NCBI GenBank assembly: GCA_017391545.1
Contig: JAFOYD010000009.1
Span: 1 to 8,056, forward strand
From: Lachnospiraceae bacterium
GTDB taxonomy: Bacteria > Bacillota > Clostridia > Lachnospirales > Lachnospiraceae
Direction: 5' to 3'
DNA length: 8,056 bases
Below are positions 1 to 6,848 of the stretch, in pieces (the first letter of the stretch is position 1; each line of letters begins with the position of its first letter). A model generated the notes under the pieces. That model worked only from the letters and a program-made list of their open reading frames with translations. It had not been told where the DNA came from and searched no databases. The translations under genes and the position numbers were made by a program.

Positions 1-84
1 AATCGAACTAAGTTTGGAAAGATGTATCTGTACGATTTGGTAGACATTAAAAGAGAAGCGAGTACCCCACTCAAGACTATGTAA
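1..84 (+). CDS. possible 3' end of an upstream gene (27 codons)
   Basis: Frame 1 is open from the window edge to a TAA at 82-84 and reads as 27 codons ending ...REASTPLKTM. The other two forward frames are closed by about position 41. An open stretch this short occurs by chance roughly a quarter of the time, so this is weak evidence of coding. I do not recognise the peptide. The last dozen codons overlap the left arm of the inverted repeat at 50-115, an arrangement seen when a terminator overlaps a gene end, but no T-run follows directly. It could equally be non-coding. Confidence 0.25.
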   Translation, partial: NRTKFGKMYLYDLVDIKREASTPLKTM

Positions 85-115
85 TAGACGAGTGGTAAAA
101 AAACCGCTTCTCTTT
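50..115. repeat. long imperfect inverted repeat / hairpin
   Basis: An 11-bp perfect outer stem pairs 50-60 (AAAGAGAAGCG) with 105-115 (CGCTTCTCTTT). An inner 6-bp stem pairs 67-72 (CCACTC) with 90-95 (GAGTGG). An A7 tract at 97-103 makes the right internal loop larger than the left. On the plus strand the T-rich stretch (about 131-145) starts some 15 nt after the stem, too far for a textbook intrinsic terminator. On the minus strand the stem runs straight into TTTT. It may be a terminator for either direction or a structured end of an element outside the window. Confidence 0.5.
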
Positions 116-171
116 GAGTAGAATATAGCATTTCTTTTTTTGTTTGTCAATAAAAATTTCCCCATAAAGTC

Positions 172-200
172 TTTATAAAGCTGTCCACCTGTGCTACAAT
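172..200 (+). promoter_or_regulatory. sigma-A-type extended -10 promoter for the tsaC/sua5-rpiB operon
   Basis: The -35 box TTTATA (172-177, 4 of 6 to consensus) lies 17 bp before the -10 box TACAAT (195-200, 5 of 6). TG at 192-193 gives an extended -10 (TGCTACAAT). Transcription would begin near 207, leaving a leader of about 38 nt before the ATG at 245. The -35 sits in a perfect 10-bp palindrome, CTTTATAAAG (171-180), which could be an operator or chance AT-rich symmetry. A second -35-like TTGTCA (144-149) lacks a well-placed -10. Confidence 0.65.
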
Positions 201-244
201 GATTATGATTAAGTAGCTGTTTAGGCAGGAATGGAGAAGGAGAA

Positions 245-1315
245 ATGGAAACACAGATTGTTACCATAGAAAAGGCTGATGCGCCTGCGTATATCGATGA
301 AAAGCTGGAACGGGCAGGGGCGTGTATCAGGCAGGGCGGACTGGTGGCATTTCCGACGGAAACAGTGTACGGATTGGGCGGAGATGCATTGAATCCGGAG
401 TCTTCCAGAAAGATTTACGCTGCAAAGGGCAGGCCAAGCGATAATCCGTTGATCGTGCACATTGCGGATCTGGGGCATCTTGACAGCATTGTAAGCGAGA
501 TACCGGAGCATGCCAGAAAGCTTGCAGATGCATTCTGGCCGGGACCGCTCACCATGATTTTTCGGAAATCAGAGCTGGTACCCCGTCAGACAACAGGCGG
601 TCTTGATACGGTTGCGGTCAGAATGCCAAGTCACCCGCTTGCGAACCGTTTCATTGAAAAGGCAGGTGGATATGTCGCAGCCCCAAGTGCCAATCTGTCA
701 GGCAAACCAAGTCCTACGACGGCGAAATATGTGATACAGGATATGATGGGCAGAATCGATATGATCATCGACGCGGATGGCGTCGAGATCGGCCTGGAGT
801 CAACGATTGTGGATGTGACAGGTGACGTACCGATGATCCTGCGGCCGGGATATATTACGCAGGAAATGCTGTCAAAGGTCGTGGGAGAAACTGACATGGA
901 TGTCACAATTTTTGACAGCAGTTCCACGCAGGCACCAAAGGCACCTGGCATGAAGTACCGCCATTATGCACCAAAGGGTGAACTCGTGATCGTCGAAGGA
1001 GAGCCTGCAGATGTGGTACGATATATTAATGAACAGACAAGCCTTCATGAGCAAAAGGGTGAAAAGACGGGCGTGATTGGTACGCAGGAGCTGATCGAAA
1101 AGTACCATGCGGACAGTATCAAAAATGCTGGAAACAAAGATGACAGCGCCTCTGTTGCAAGGCAGCTTTACACATTCCTTCGTGAATTTGATGACGAAGG
1201 AATCGAGTATATGTACACACAATCCTTTGCAGATGCTTTTGCGGACAAAGGAATCGGACAGGCAATTATGAACCGCCTGCTGAAGGCGGCAGGCCATAGA
1301 GTTATTAAAGTATAA
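245..1315 (+). CDS. ywlC: L-threonylcarbamoyladenylate synthase (Sua5/YwlC type, two-domain)
   Basis: This enzyme makes threonylcarbamoyl-AMP from threonine, bicarbonate and ATP, the first step of the t6A37 modification of ANN-decoding tRNAs, in the cytoplasm. The YrdC-like catalytic domain (about residues 15-202) shows FPTETVYGLG (36-45), KGRP (61-64), WPGPLT (98-103), PSANLSG (147-153), GLESTIVD (183-190) and LRPG (199-202). A linker with PGMKYRHYAP (233-242) follows, the segment that closes over the active site in Sua5 proteins. The rest (about 246-356) is the Rossmann-like Sua5 C-terminal domain. The length of 356 aa is normal for full Sua5 and far longer than single-domain TsaC. The ATG at 245 is preceded by GGAG at 233-236 (8 nt spacing), with a second AAGGAG only 2 nt from the start. 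It is first in a collinear run, 15 nt before rpiB; YwlC and RpiB genes are also close neighbours in Bacillus. No defects seen. Confidence 0.96.
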   Translation: METQIVTIEKADAPAYIDEKLERAGACIRQGGLVAFPTETVYGLGGDALNPESSRKIYAAKGRPSDNPLIVHIADLGHLDSIVSEIPEHARKLADAFWPGPLTMIFRKSELVPRQTTGGLDTVAVRMPSHPLANRFIEKAGGYVAAPSANLSGKPSPTTAKYVIQDMMGRIDMIIDADGVEIGLESTIVDVTGDVPMILRPGYITQEMLSKVVGETDMDVTIFDSSSTQAPKAPGMKYRHYAPKGELVIVEGEPADVVRYINEQTSLHEQKGEKTGVIGTQELIEKYHADSIKNAGNKDDSASVARQLYTFLREFDDEGIEYMYTQSFADAFADKGIGQAIMNRLLKAAGHRVIKV

Positions 1316-1330
1316 TAGGAGGATCATAAA

Positions 1331-1759
1331 ATGATAGCATTAGGATGTGACCATGGTGGGATTGAACTCAAGGAGAAGGTGATGGCTTACCTTGACAAGT
1401 GCGGTATCGCATATAAGGACTTTGGCTGTTACAGCAAGGATTCCTGTGATTATCCTGTGTTTGGAAGGGCAGCAGCCGAAGCAGTGGCAAGCGGAGAATG
1501 TGAAAAAGGAATTGTGATCTGTACCACAGGGATTGGCATTTCCATATCAGCAAACAAGGTAAAGGGCGTGCGCTGTGCACTTTGCAGCGATACCCTTTCT
1601 GCAAAGATGACACGACTTCACAATGATGCCAATATGCTGGCAATGGGGGCAGGAATGGTTGGCGAAAATCTTGCACTTGATATTGTCGAGACATTTTTAA
1701 ATACAGCATTTTCCGGCGAGGAAAGACACCAGAGGAGAATTAATCTGATCGAAGGATAA
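1331..1759 (+). CDS. rpiB: ribose-5-phosphate isomerase B
   Basis: RpiB interconverts ribose 5-phosphate and ribulose 5-phosphate in the non-oxidative pentose phosphate pathway. The protein is 142 aa, a standard RpiB/LacAB length. Family signatures are GCDHGG (5-10, D7 and H8 in the phosphate/ring-opening site), the catalytic Cys64 in ICTTGIGISISANK (63-76), and LHNDANMLAMG (96-106) with H97 in the acid/base region. The residue after the catalytic Cys is Thr rather than the Gly of many proteobacterial RpiB proteins; the rest of the loop is intact. A strong AGGAGGA (1317-1323) lies 7 nt before the ATG. The upstream stop is 15 nt away, so the gene is almost certainly cotranscribed with the sua5-type gene. 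The allose-6-phosphate or LacAB-like sugar isomerases are related alternatives, but nothing around it suggests a sugar catabolic operon. Confidence 0.93.
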   Translation: MIALGCDHGGIELKEKVMAYLDKCGIAYKDFGCYSKDSCDYPVFGRAAAEAVASGECEKGIVICTTGIGISISANKVKGVRCALCSDTLSAKMTRLHNDANMLAMGAGMVGENLALDIVETFLNTAFSGEERHQRRINLIEG

Positions 1760-1783
1760 TCAGATGGAAGGAAAGAAAAATAC

Positions 1784-2953
1784 ATGAAATCGTCATATAA
1801 ACGGTCAGTGGCAGTATTGCTGGCAGCAGTAATGGCTGTAGTGACTGCCGGAAGCGTATCAAAGCCCGTACATGCTGAGACGACGCTTGAACGACTGCAA
1901 AAGGCAAAAGCGGAAAAAGAGAAGACGGAGGATGCCAAGGAAAATACGCAGGACAGAAAGGAATCTCTTGAGATCACTAAAAACTCACTTTTGGGACAGT
2001 TAAGCAGCCTCAATGATGACCTCGCACAGGTGAGTACAAATCTCGAAGGCATTGAGGCGGATATAGTTGCCAAGGAGGAAGAAATTACACAGACAGAGGC
2101 AGAGCTTGCGGAGGCAATCAGGATCCAGGATGAGCAGTATGCAAATATGAAGCTTCGCATCAAGGCGATGTATGAGCGCGGTGGGAGCGTAAGCTACATC
2201 AATTTTTTGTTTACATCCAAGAGCTTTGCTGACTTTTTGAACAAAAGTGATTATATCGATCGCATTAACCAATATGACCAGAAAATGTTAAGACAGTTTG
2301 AGGAGAGTCGCAAAAATGTTGAGGAGACCAAGGCAAGACTTGAGGAAGAGCTTGTGTCGCTCAACAGCTTGAAGGAAGATGCTGAAAAGGAAAAAAGCAG
2401 AGTGACAGGGCTTGTGAACCAGACCTCTGCAAATGTGGCAAGTTATTCGAATCAGATTGCTGATGCGGAGGCTACGATCGATGCGCTGGAGTCCATGATC
2501 AATGAACAGGAACAGGATATCGCAGCACTCCAGAAGCAGTATGAGGAGGAGCTTGCAAAGTCGCGTCTGGCGGCAAAGTCAAAGTGGCGCGATATCTCGG
2601 AGGTTACGTTCGAGGAGGGCGACCGTAAACTCATGGCAAACATCATCTATTGCGAGGCGGGAGCTGAGCCGTATTCCGGTCAGGTAGCGGTAGGAGCTGT
2701 CGTGATCAACAGAGTGCTGAGCTCATGTTATCCCAACACGGTGGTAGGTGTGGTATATCAGAATAAGCAGTTCTCACCTGTGGCAAGTGGGCGTCTTGCG
2801 CTCGCACTTGCAAATGATTCGGCTACCGCAAGCTGCTATCAGGCGGCAGATGAGGCGATGCGGGGTGTGACGAATGTTGGACAGTGTGTATATTTTAGAA
2901 CTCCGATACCGGGACTTGAGGGGATCAGGATCGGTGGACACATATTTTATTAA
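1784..2953 (+). CDS. secreted coiled-coil cell-wall hydrolase (PcsB/CwlO-like N-terminus, SleB/CwlJ-type hydrolase domain)
   Basis: A predicted exported peptidoglycan hydrolase of 389 aa. Residues 1-31 are a signal peptide: basic MKSSYKR, a hydrophobic core, and VHA before a likely cut at A31/E32. Residues 33-265 are mostly charged heptad-like coiled coil, interrupted by a PcsB/CwlO-type segment (about 130-161, YERGGSVSYINFLF then FADFLNKSDYIDRI). The C-terminus (about 281-389) is a Hydrolase_2 (SleB/CwlJ) domain: LMANIIYCEAGAEPYSGQ with probable catalytic Glu291, VAVGAVVINRV, NKQFSPV and the closing IGGHIFY. In PcsB/CwlO the coiled coil docks on FtsX, which activates the enzyme, so FtsEX control is a reasonable inference. 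A SleB-type domain would cut the glycan strand rather than the peptide. The RBS is AAGGAAAG (1768-1774). It lies 24 nt after rpiB, and a weak hairpin follows the stop. A spore role is possible, but the long coiled coil favours a vegetative enzyme. Confidence 0.88.
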   Translation: MKSSYKRSVAVLLAAVMAVVTAGSVSKPVHAETTLERLQKAKAEKEKTEDAKENTQDRKESLEITKNSLLGQLSSLNDDLAQVSTNLEGIEADIVAKEEEITQTEAELAEAIRIQDEQYANMKLRIKAMYERGGSVSYINFLFTSKSFADFLNKSDYIDRINQYDQKMLRQFEESRKNVEETKARLEEELVSLNSLKEDAEKEKSRVTGLVNQTSANVASYSNQIADAEATIDALESMINEQEQDIAALQKQYEEELAKSRLAAKSKWRDISEVTFEEGDRKLMANIIYCEAGAEPYSGQVAVGAVVINRVLSSCYPNTVVGVVYQNKQFSPVASGRLALALANDSATASCYQAADEAMRGVTNVGQCVYFRTPIPGLEGIRIGGHIFY

Positions 2954-2977
2954 TCGAATTGAGCATTTCGATTTTTT
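2952..2977 (+). terminator. weak hairpin plus T-run, possible attenuating terminator
   Basis: AATCGAA (2952-2958) pairs with TTCGATT (2967-2973) around an 8-nt loop, and six T residues (2972-2977) overlap the stem end. Only two of the seven pairs are G-C, so the hairpin is weak. It begins inside the stop codon of the hydrolase gene and ends 18 nt before the FHA gene. It could reduce read-through between the housekeeping/wall genes and the signalling genes. No convincing promoter was seen in the short gap after it. Confidence 0.35.
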
Positions 2978-2995
2978 GGGGAAGGTGTTGATCAG

Positions 2996-4288
2996 ATGTA
3001 CAGAGTTGGTATTTTGGAAAAGGATGAAGCATACCTTAACAGATTGATCGGCTTTTTAAGAAAGCATCACAGTGACAGTTTTGAAATCACTGCGATCGAT
3101 GCAGGCAGGGCAGACAGGAACAGTCTTGATTTGGAACTGGGACACTACGATGCGATTTTTATCGGGGATGGCATAGAAAAAGGAGATGACATTCCGACTG
3201 ATATTACACTTGGATTTATTACCGAAAAGGAAGCGACTGGCGAGAACGATATCAATAAATATCAGAGCCTTGAAATGATATACAACCGTATGATGAGACT
3301 GTGCGAGAGTAGTGCTGCGCAGTCTGAACAGGCAGGGCGTGAAAAAGAACAGACAGTGGCTATGGAAGAAGCGGGCTATGACCTGGGTGTGGAGACGGTG
3401 ACGGAGAATGGTGTGACCTGTCGTGTATACCATATTAAAGAGAAAGATGCTGACAAACTTGCCGTTATGATGATTGCCTCGAATCATATCAAGGGACTCT
3501 TCCCCATGAATTATCACGACGAGAAACTGATGCTCGACATTACGGACAAAATCAGTCTGTATGACTTTGTTCGGGAAAACAATACGCCCAAGGGAAAGCA
3601 GGATTTTCTGAAGCTTTTCGAGGGAATCATTGCAACGGCAGTCAGCCTTGAGGAATATATGCTTTCTGTCGACAGGCTGGTTCTCGATCCCAGGGAAATT
3701 TATGTTGATACAGCCTCATGTGAAGTGATGATTCCCTATCTTCCGATTTGCAATGACGATCAAAGGGACGCCAGACAGTGCATTGGATCAATCGGGAGAC
3801 TTTGTGCTCTGCTTCTTGAGGAACCGGGCAAAGAGAAGACAGGTAAAACGGACGAAAGTCATACAGCAGATCACTCTGCTGATGAAGATGATGAGTATGG
3901 CGGTACAGAAACTTTTGATAATCTGCAGAAAAATGCGCAGGAGAGCCTGAAGCTCAAAAATAAGACGAGAGAGCTTGAGCATGAGAAGGTGGCATACATC
4001 ATAAGAAAGAGCACCAATGAAAAAATTCTCATTAATCGAAATATTTTCAAGCTTGGCAAGGATGCGGCGTATGTGGACTACTGCATCAAAAACAATCCTA
4101 CAGTGAGCAGGAATCATGCGGATATTGTGAGAAAGGCAGACGGATACTATCTGGTGGATAAAGGCTCCCTCAACCATACATTTGTTGATGGCAAAAAGCT
4201 CGAACCGGATGAGTATAGGAAGCTTAAGAATGGCTGCCTTTTCCAGCTTGCCAATGAAGTCTTTCAGTTTGGCTATAAAAGGATATAA
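2996..4288 (+). CDS. FHA-domain protein with pseudo-receiver N-terminus and DUF6382-like middle domain
   Basis: A 430-aa cytoplasmic protein with no signal peptide or membrane segment, predicted to read phosphothreonine. Residues 1-104 look like a response-regulator receiver: E8/D10 after strand 1, YDAIFIG (51-57), T75-E76 after strand 4 and K88 in KYQS. The phospho-acceptor position is Gly57, so it should not be phosphorylated. Residues about 138-252 match the DUF6382 pattern (CRVYHIKEKD, LDITDKISLYDF, LDPREIYVD). A charged low-complexity linker (about 278-330) follows. The C-terminal FHA domain (about 334-430) has FKLGK (351-355), SRNH (371-374) and SLNHTFVDG (391-399). The canonical Arg of the GR motif is Lys355; S371, R372 and N393 are kept. 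The RBS is probably GGGGAAGG (2978-2985). PP2C and kinase genes follow directly, so this is the likely reader or scaffold of that pair. Similar pseudo-receivers occur on TadZ/CpaE-type pilus ATPases, but no pilus gene is in the window. Confidence 0.85.
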   Translation: MYRVGILEKDEAYLNRLIGFLRKHHSDSFEITAIDAGRADRNSLDLELGHYDAIFIGDGIEKGDDIPTDITLGFITEKEATGENDINKYQSLEMIYNRMMRLCESSAAQSEQAGREKEQTVAMEEAGYDLGVETVTENGVTCRVYHIKEKDADKLAVMMIASNHIKGLFPMNYHDEKLMLDITDKISLYDFVRENNTPKGKQDFLKLFEGIIATAVSLEEYMLSVDRLVLDPREIYVDTASCEVMIPYLPICNDDQRDARQCIGSIGRLCALLLEEPGKEKTGKTDESHTADHSADEDDEYGGTETFDNLQKNAQESLKLKNKTRELEHEKVAYIIRKSTNEKILINRNIFKLGKDAAYVDYCIKNNPTVSRNHADIVRKADGYYLVDKGSLNHTFVDGKKLEPDEYRKLKNGCLFQLANEVFQFGYKRI

Positions 4289-4311
4289 ATGGAGTTATTA
4301 GGAGAACGACC

Positions 4312-5133
4312 ATGGAATGGCATTATACAGTGGCTGCAAAGTCGGATATGGGAACGACAAAGAGTGTCAATCAGGACAGCCTCACAGTAAAGGTGGCAAA
4401 TACACCTTTCGGTGAGGCTGCTCTTGCTGTACTGTGTGATGGCATGGGAGGGCTTGAGCAGGGCGAGGTCGCAAGCTCTGTGGTAGTGCGCACTTATGAA
4501 CAGTGGTTTCTAAGAGATCTTTCCCGTTTTTTGGTAAAGGGGTTTTCGGAAGCAGAACTGGAGCAGACATGGAGACAGATGGCGAACAGCTGCAACGAGC
4601 GGATCATGGACTATAGCAGAAGCAAAAATACGCCGATGGGAACCACACTTACAGTGATGCTTTTGATTGGCGGACATTACTATATTTCTCATGTTGGTGA
4701 CTGCCGTGTGTATGTGATGGGAAATGGTATGGAGCAGTTGACCAATGACCAGACCTATGTGGCAAGAGAGGTAGCGCTTGGACATATGACAGCAGAACAG
4801 GCAAGAACTGATTCGAGAAGGAATGTGCTTTTACAGTGCATTGGTACAGTGAACAGTGTGGAGCCTGATTTTATACATGGTGATATTTATGATGGGGATA
4901 GCTTTCTGGTATGCTCAGACGGTTTCAGGCATGAGCTGAGCGAACAGGAAATGTACGATTACTGTCACACTGCACTGGAAAAGATGGAGTGGAGTGTTTC
5001 CGAGAGAATGGAAAATTCGCATATCATGAACGGTCAGCTGAAATTTCTGATCGACAGGAATATGGAGCGCGGCGAGAAGGATAACATATCTGCGATTTTG
5101 ATTAAAGCGGTATATTTAGAGGAAAATGGTTAA
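4312..5133 (+). CDS. PP2C-family Ser/Thr protein phosphatase
   Basis: A soluble, metal-dependent phosphatase of 273 aa, expected to remove phosphate from Thr/Ser residues made by the adjacent kinase. Metal and phosphate motifs are all present: VNQDS (19-23, D22), CDGMGG (42-47, D43 and G44), MGTTLT (109-114), VGDCRVY (128-134, D130, a likely third-metal ligand), SDGFRH (202-207, D203) and KDNIS (256-260, D257). The length is usual for bacterial PrpC/Stp proteins, and there is no membrane segment. AGGAG at 4300-4304 sits 7 nt from the ATG, and the FHA stop is 23 nt upstream. Its last codons overlap the kinase start by 8 nt, so translation of phosphatase and kinase is probably coupled, the usual prpC-prkC order. 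Function as the kinase's antagonist is inferred from family and position. Confidence 0.94.
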   Translation: MEWHYTVAAKSDMGTTKSVNQDSLTVKVANTPFGEAALAVLCDGMGGLEQGEVASSVVVRTYEQWFLRDLSRFLVKGFSEAELEQTWRQMANSCNERIMDYSRSKNTPMGTTLTVMLLIGGHYYISHVGDCRVYVMGNGMEQLTNDQTYVAREVALGHMTAEQARTDSRRNVLLQCIGTVNSVEPDFIHGDIYDGDSFLVCSDGFRHELSEQEMYDYCHTALEKMEWSVSERMENSHIMNGQLKFLIDRNMERGEKDNISAILIKAVYLEENG

Positions 5134-6826
5134 CAGTATGTTGAAAATTGGAACTGTAATAGATGGAAAGTACAAGATATTGAGTGAAATCGGGCATGGT
5201 GGCATGAGCAATGTGTACCTTGCCATCAATGAAAAGGCGAATAAGCCCTGGGCAGTCAAAGAGGTGCGAAAATCATTGAACAGAGATTTTGACATCCTAA
5301 GGCAGAGCCTTATTGTGGAGACAGATCTGTTAAAAAGACTCAAACATCCAAATCTTCCTAGTATTGTCGATGTCATCGATTCTGATGAAAACTTCCTGAT
5401 TGTAATGGACTATATAGAGGGTAACACACTGGAGAAACTGCTTGCAGAAGAAGGTGCACAGCCGCAGGATAAAGTCGTTGACTGGGCACTGCAGCTATGT
5501 GATGTGCTCGACTATTTGCATACGAGACCGACTCCGATTATTTATCGTGACATGAAACCGTCCAATATCATGCTGAAATCGGATGGCAGTGTCGTGCTGA
5601 TCGATTTTGGTACTGCAAGGGAGTACAAGGAGAAAAATGTGGCAGATACGGTTTGCCTGGGAACGACAGGATACGCTTCCCCTGAGCAGTTTGGGGGCAT
5701 GGGTCAGACGGATGCTCGTACAGATATTTACTGTTTGGGGGCGACACTTTACCATCTCGTGACAGGACATAACCCGTCAGAGCCACCTTATGAAATGTAT
5801 CCGATTACAAAATGGAATGATACACTTTCAACAGGTCTTGAGCGAATCATTCAAAAGTGTACACAAAAAAATCCTGACGACAGATATCAGACGGCAAAAG
5901 AACTACAATATGCACTTTCGCACTATCATGATTTAGAAGTGCAGGCACAGCAGCGATATCGAAAAAGACTATGGATTTTTGGAGCGGTGACCGGTCTTTG
6001 TGTGGCATGCGCTGTGAGCGGTTTGAGCTTTCGTGCGGCAGCTGCAAACAGGCAGAACAGTGCGTATGAGGAACTTTTGAGTACGGCTCAGATCGCTACA
6101 GATTCCGTGGAAGCCTGCCAGATGTACAAGGATGCCATTGCCATTGATGCTATTAGACCGGAAGCATATCACAGTTTTTATGCCAGAGCGGTGGAGGATG
6201 GTGTGTTCAGCGATGCTGAGGAAGAGTTGTTTTTGAAGCTGACAATCAGTACACATGCGTATCTGAACAGATTTCAGGAGAAAAATGCGCAGGAGTATGC
6301 GGATTTTTGCTATGAGATGGGAAATGCTTACTGGTATTATTATGAGCATGAGGAGAACCGCCAGTCCAGGGCGGTGAGCTGGTTCCAGACGGCAATGGAA
6401 TATTATGAGAATAACGAGGCAAAGGCGGCAGAGTACAGAAGATGTAAGCTGTATGTGGAGCTTGGCACGTTCTACAAAAATGTCATTGCCTCGCAGATCG
6501 ACGGTACGGATCCGGGAATGTATGGAGATTACTGGAGAAGTCTGACACAGCTGAAGGCGCTAAACGATGCCGAACCAGACAGGGAGCTGATCACGTTGCG
6601 CATGTACCGGGAGGTTGCTTCGAGGGTTGTCGAGTACACGAAGTATTTCAAGGAGGATGGTATCACAAGTGATGAAATCATTTCCATGCTTAACGAGATT
6701 GAGAGTGACATGAACCAGATGGAGCCAAGCGCCACAAGCGCTACACAGGAGGAAATCGAAAACATCAGATGGATCCTTGACGGTGCGCACAAGATGGTGC
6801 GGTCGACCTATAAAATCAAGTATTAA
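5126..6826 (+). CDS. membrane Ser/Thr protein kinase with extracellular TPR-like region, no PASTA repeats
   Basis: A 566-aa Hanks-type kinase. The catalytic domain (about 16-270) has the Gly loop GHGGMSNVY (23-31), Lys45 in AVKEV, Glu65 in helix C, catalytic YRDMKPSN (140-147, Tyr in place of the HRD His; D142, K144, N147), DFG (160-162), an activation segment with LGTTGYASPEQ (178-188), TDIY (199-202) and Arg253 in DDRYQTA. It is therefore an active RD-type kinase by motif. RYRKR (277-281) precedes one membrane helix (282-303), so by the positive-inside rule the remaining 260 residues lie outside. That part is helical and TPR-like (for example 327-361 and 388-427), rich in Tyr and Glu, with no PASTA repeats. 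The start used gives an 8-nt overlap with the phosphatase gene. GAGG (5119-5122) is only 3 nt from this ATG and 15 nt from an in-frame ATG at 5138; both starts are possible, and translational coupling is likely. Confidence 0.93.
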   Translation: MVNSMLKIGTVIDGKYKILSEIGHGGMSNVYLAINEKANKPWAVKEVRKSLNRDFDILRQSLIVETDLLKRLKHPNLPSIVDVIDSDENFLIVMDYIEGNTLEKLLAEEGAQPQDKVVDWALQLCDVLDYLHTRPTPIIYRDMKPSNIMLKSDGSVVLIDFGTAREYKEKNVADTVCLGTTGYASPEQFGGMGQTDARTDIYCLGATLYHLVTGHNPSEPPYEMYPITKWNDTLSTGLERIIQKCTQKNPDDRYQTAKELQYALSHYHDLEVQAQQRYRKRLWIFGAVTGLCVACAVSGLSFRAAAANRQNSAYEELLSTAQIATDSVEACQMYKDAIAIDAIRPEAYHSFYARAVEDGVFSDAEEELFLKLTISTHAYLNRFQEKNAQEYADFCYEMGNAYWYYYEHEENRQSRAVSWFQTAMEYYENNEAKAAEYRRCKLYVELGTFYKNVIASQIDGTDPGMYGDYWRSLTQLKALNDAEPDRELITLRMYREVASRVVEYTKYFKEDGITSDEIISMLNEIESDMNQMEPSATSATQEEIENIRWILDGAHKMVRSTYKIKY

Positions 6827-6829
6827 TGC

Positions 6830-6848
6830 AAGGTATCTTTGATGCCTT
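6830..6848 (+). other. intergenic hairpin after the kinase gene
   Basis: AAGGTATC (6830-6837) pairs with GATGCCTT (6841-6848), giving eight pairs (one G-U) closed by a TTT loop, starting 3 nt after the kinase stop. No T-run follows, so it is not an intrinsic terminator. It could protect the upstream mRNA 3' end or mark a processing site between the kinase and the small membrane protein. It may also be chance. Confidence 0.4.

Noticed and set aside
872..1327. 151-codon open frame on the minus strand opposite the sua5-type gene
   Set aside because: It lies over the Sua5 C-terminal domain, resembles no family I know, and is rich in Cys, Leu and Phe in a way typical of antisense shadows.
1618..2163. 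181-codon open frame on the minus strand, opposite rpiB and the wall hydrolase
   Set aside because: It is Ser-rich and low in complexity, as expected opposite a Glu/Lys-rich coiled-coil gene, overlaps two well-supported genes and has no recognisable domain.
3056..3517. 153-codon open frame on the minus strand opposite the FHA gene
   Set aside because: The plus-strand gene has clear domains here; the opposite frame has none.
6035..6823. PASTA repeats in the external part of the kinase
   Set aside because: The region lacks the repeating short beta-strand, Gly/Pro-Val pattern of PASTA units and looks helical throughout.
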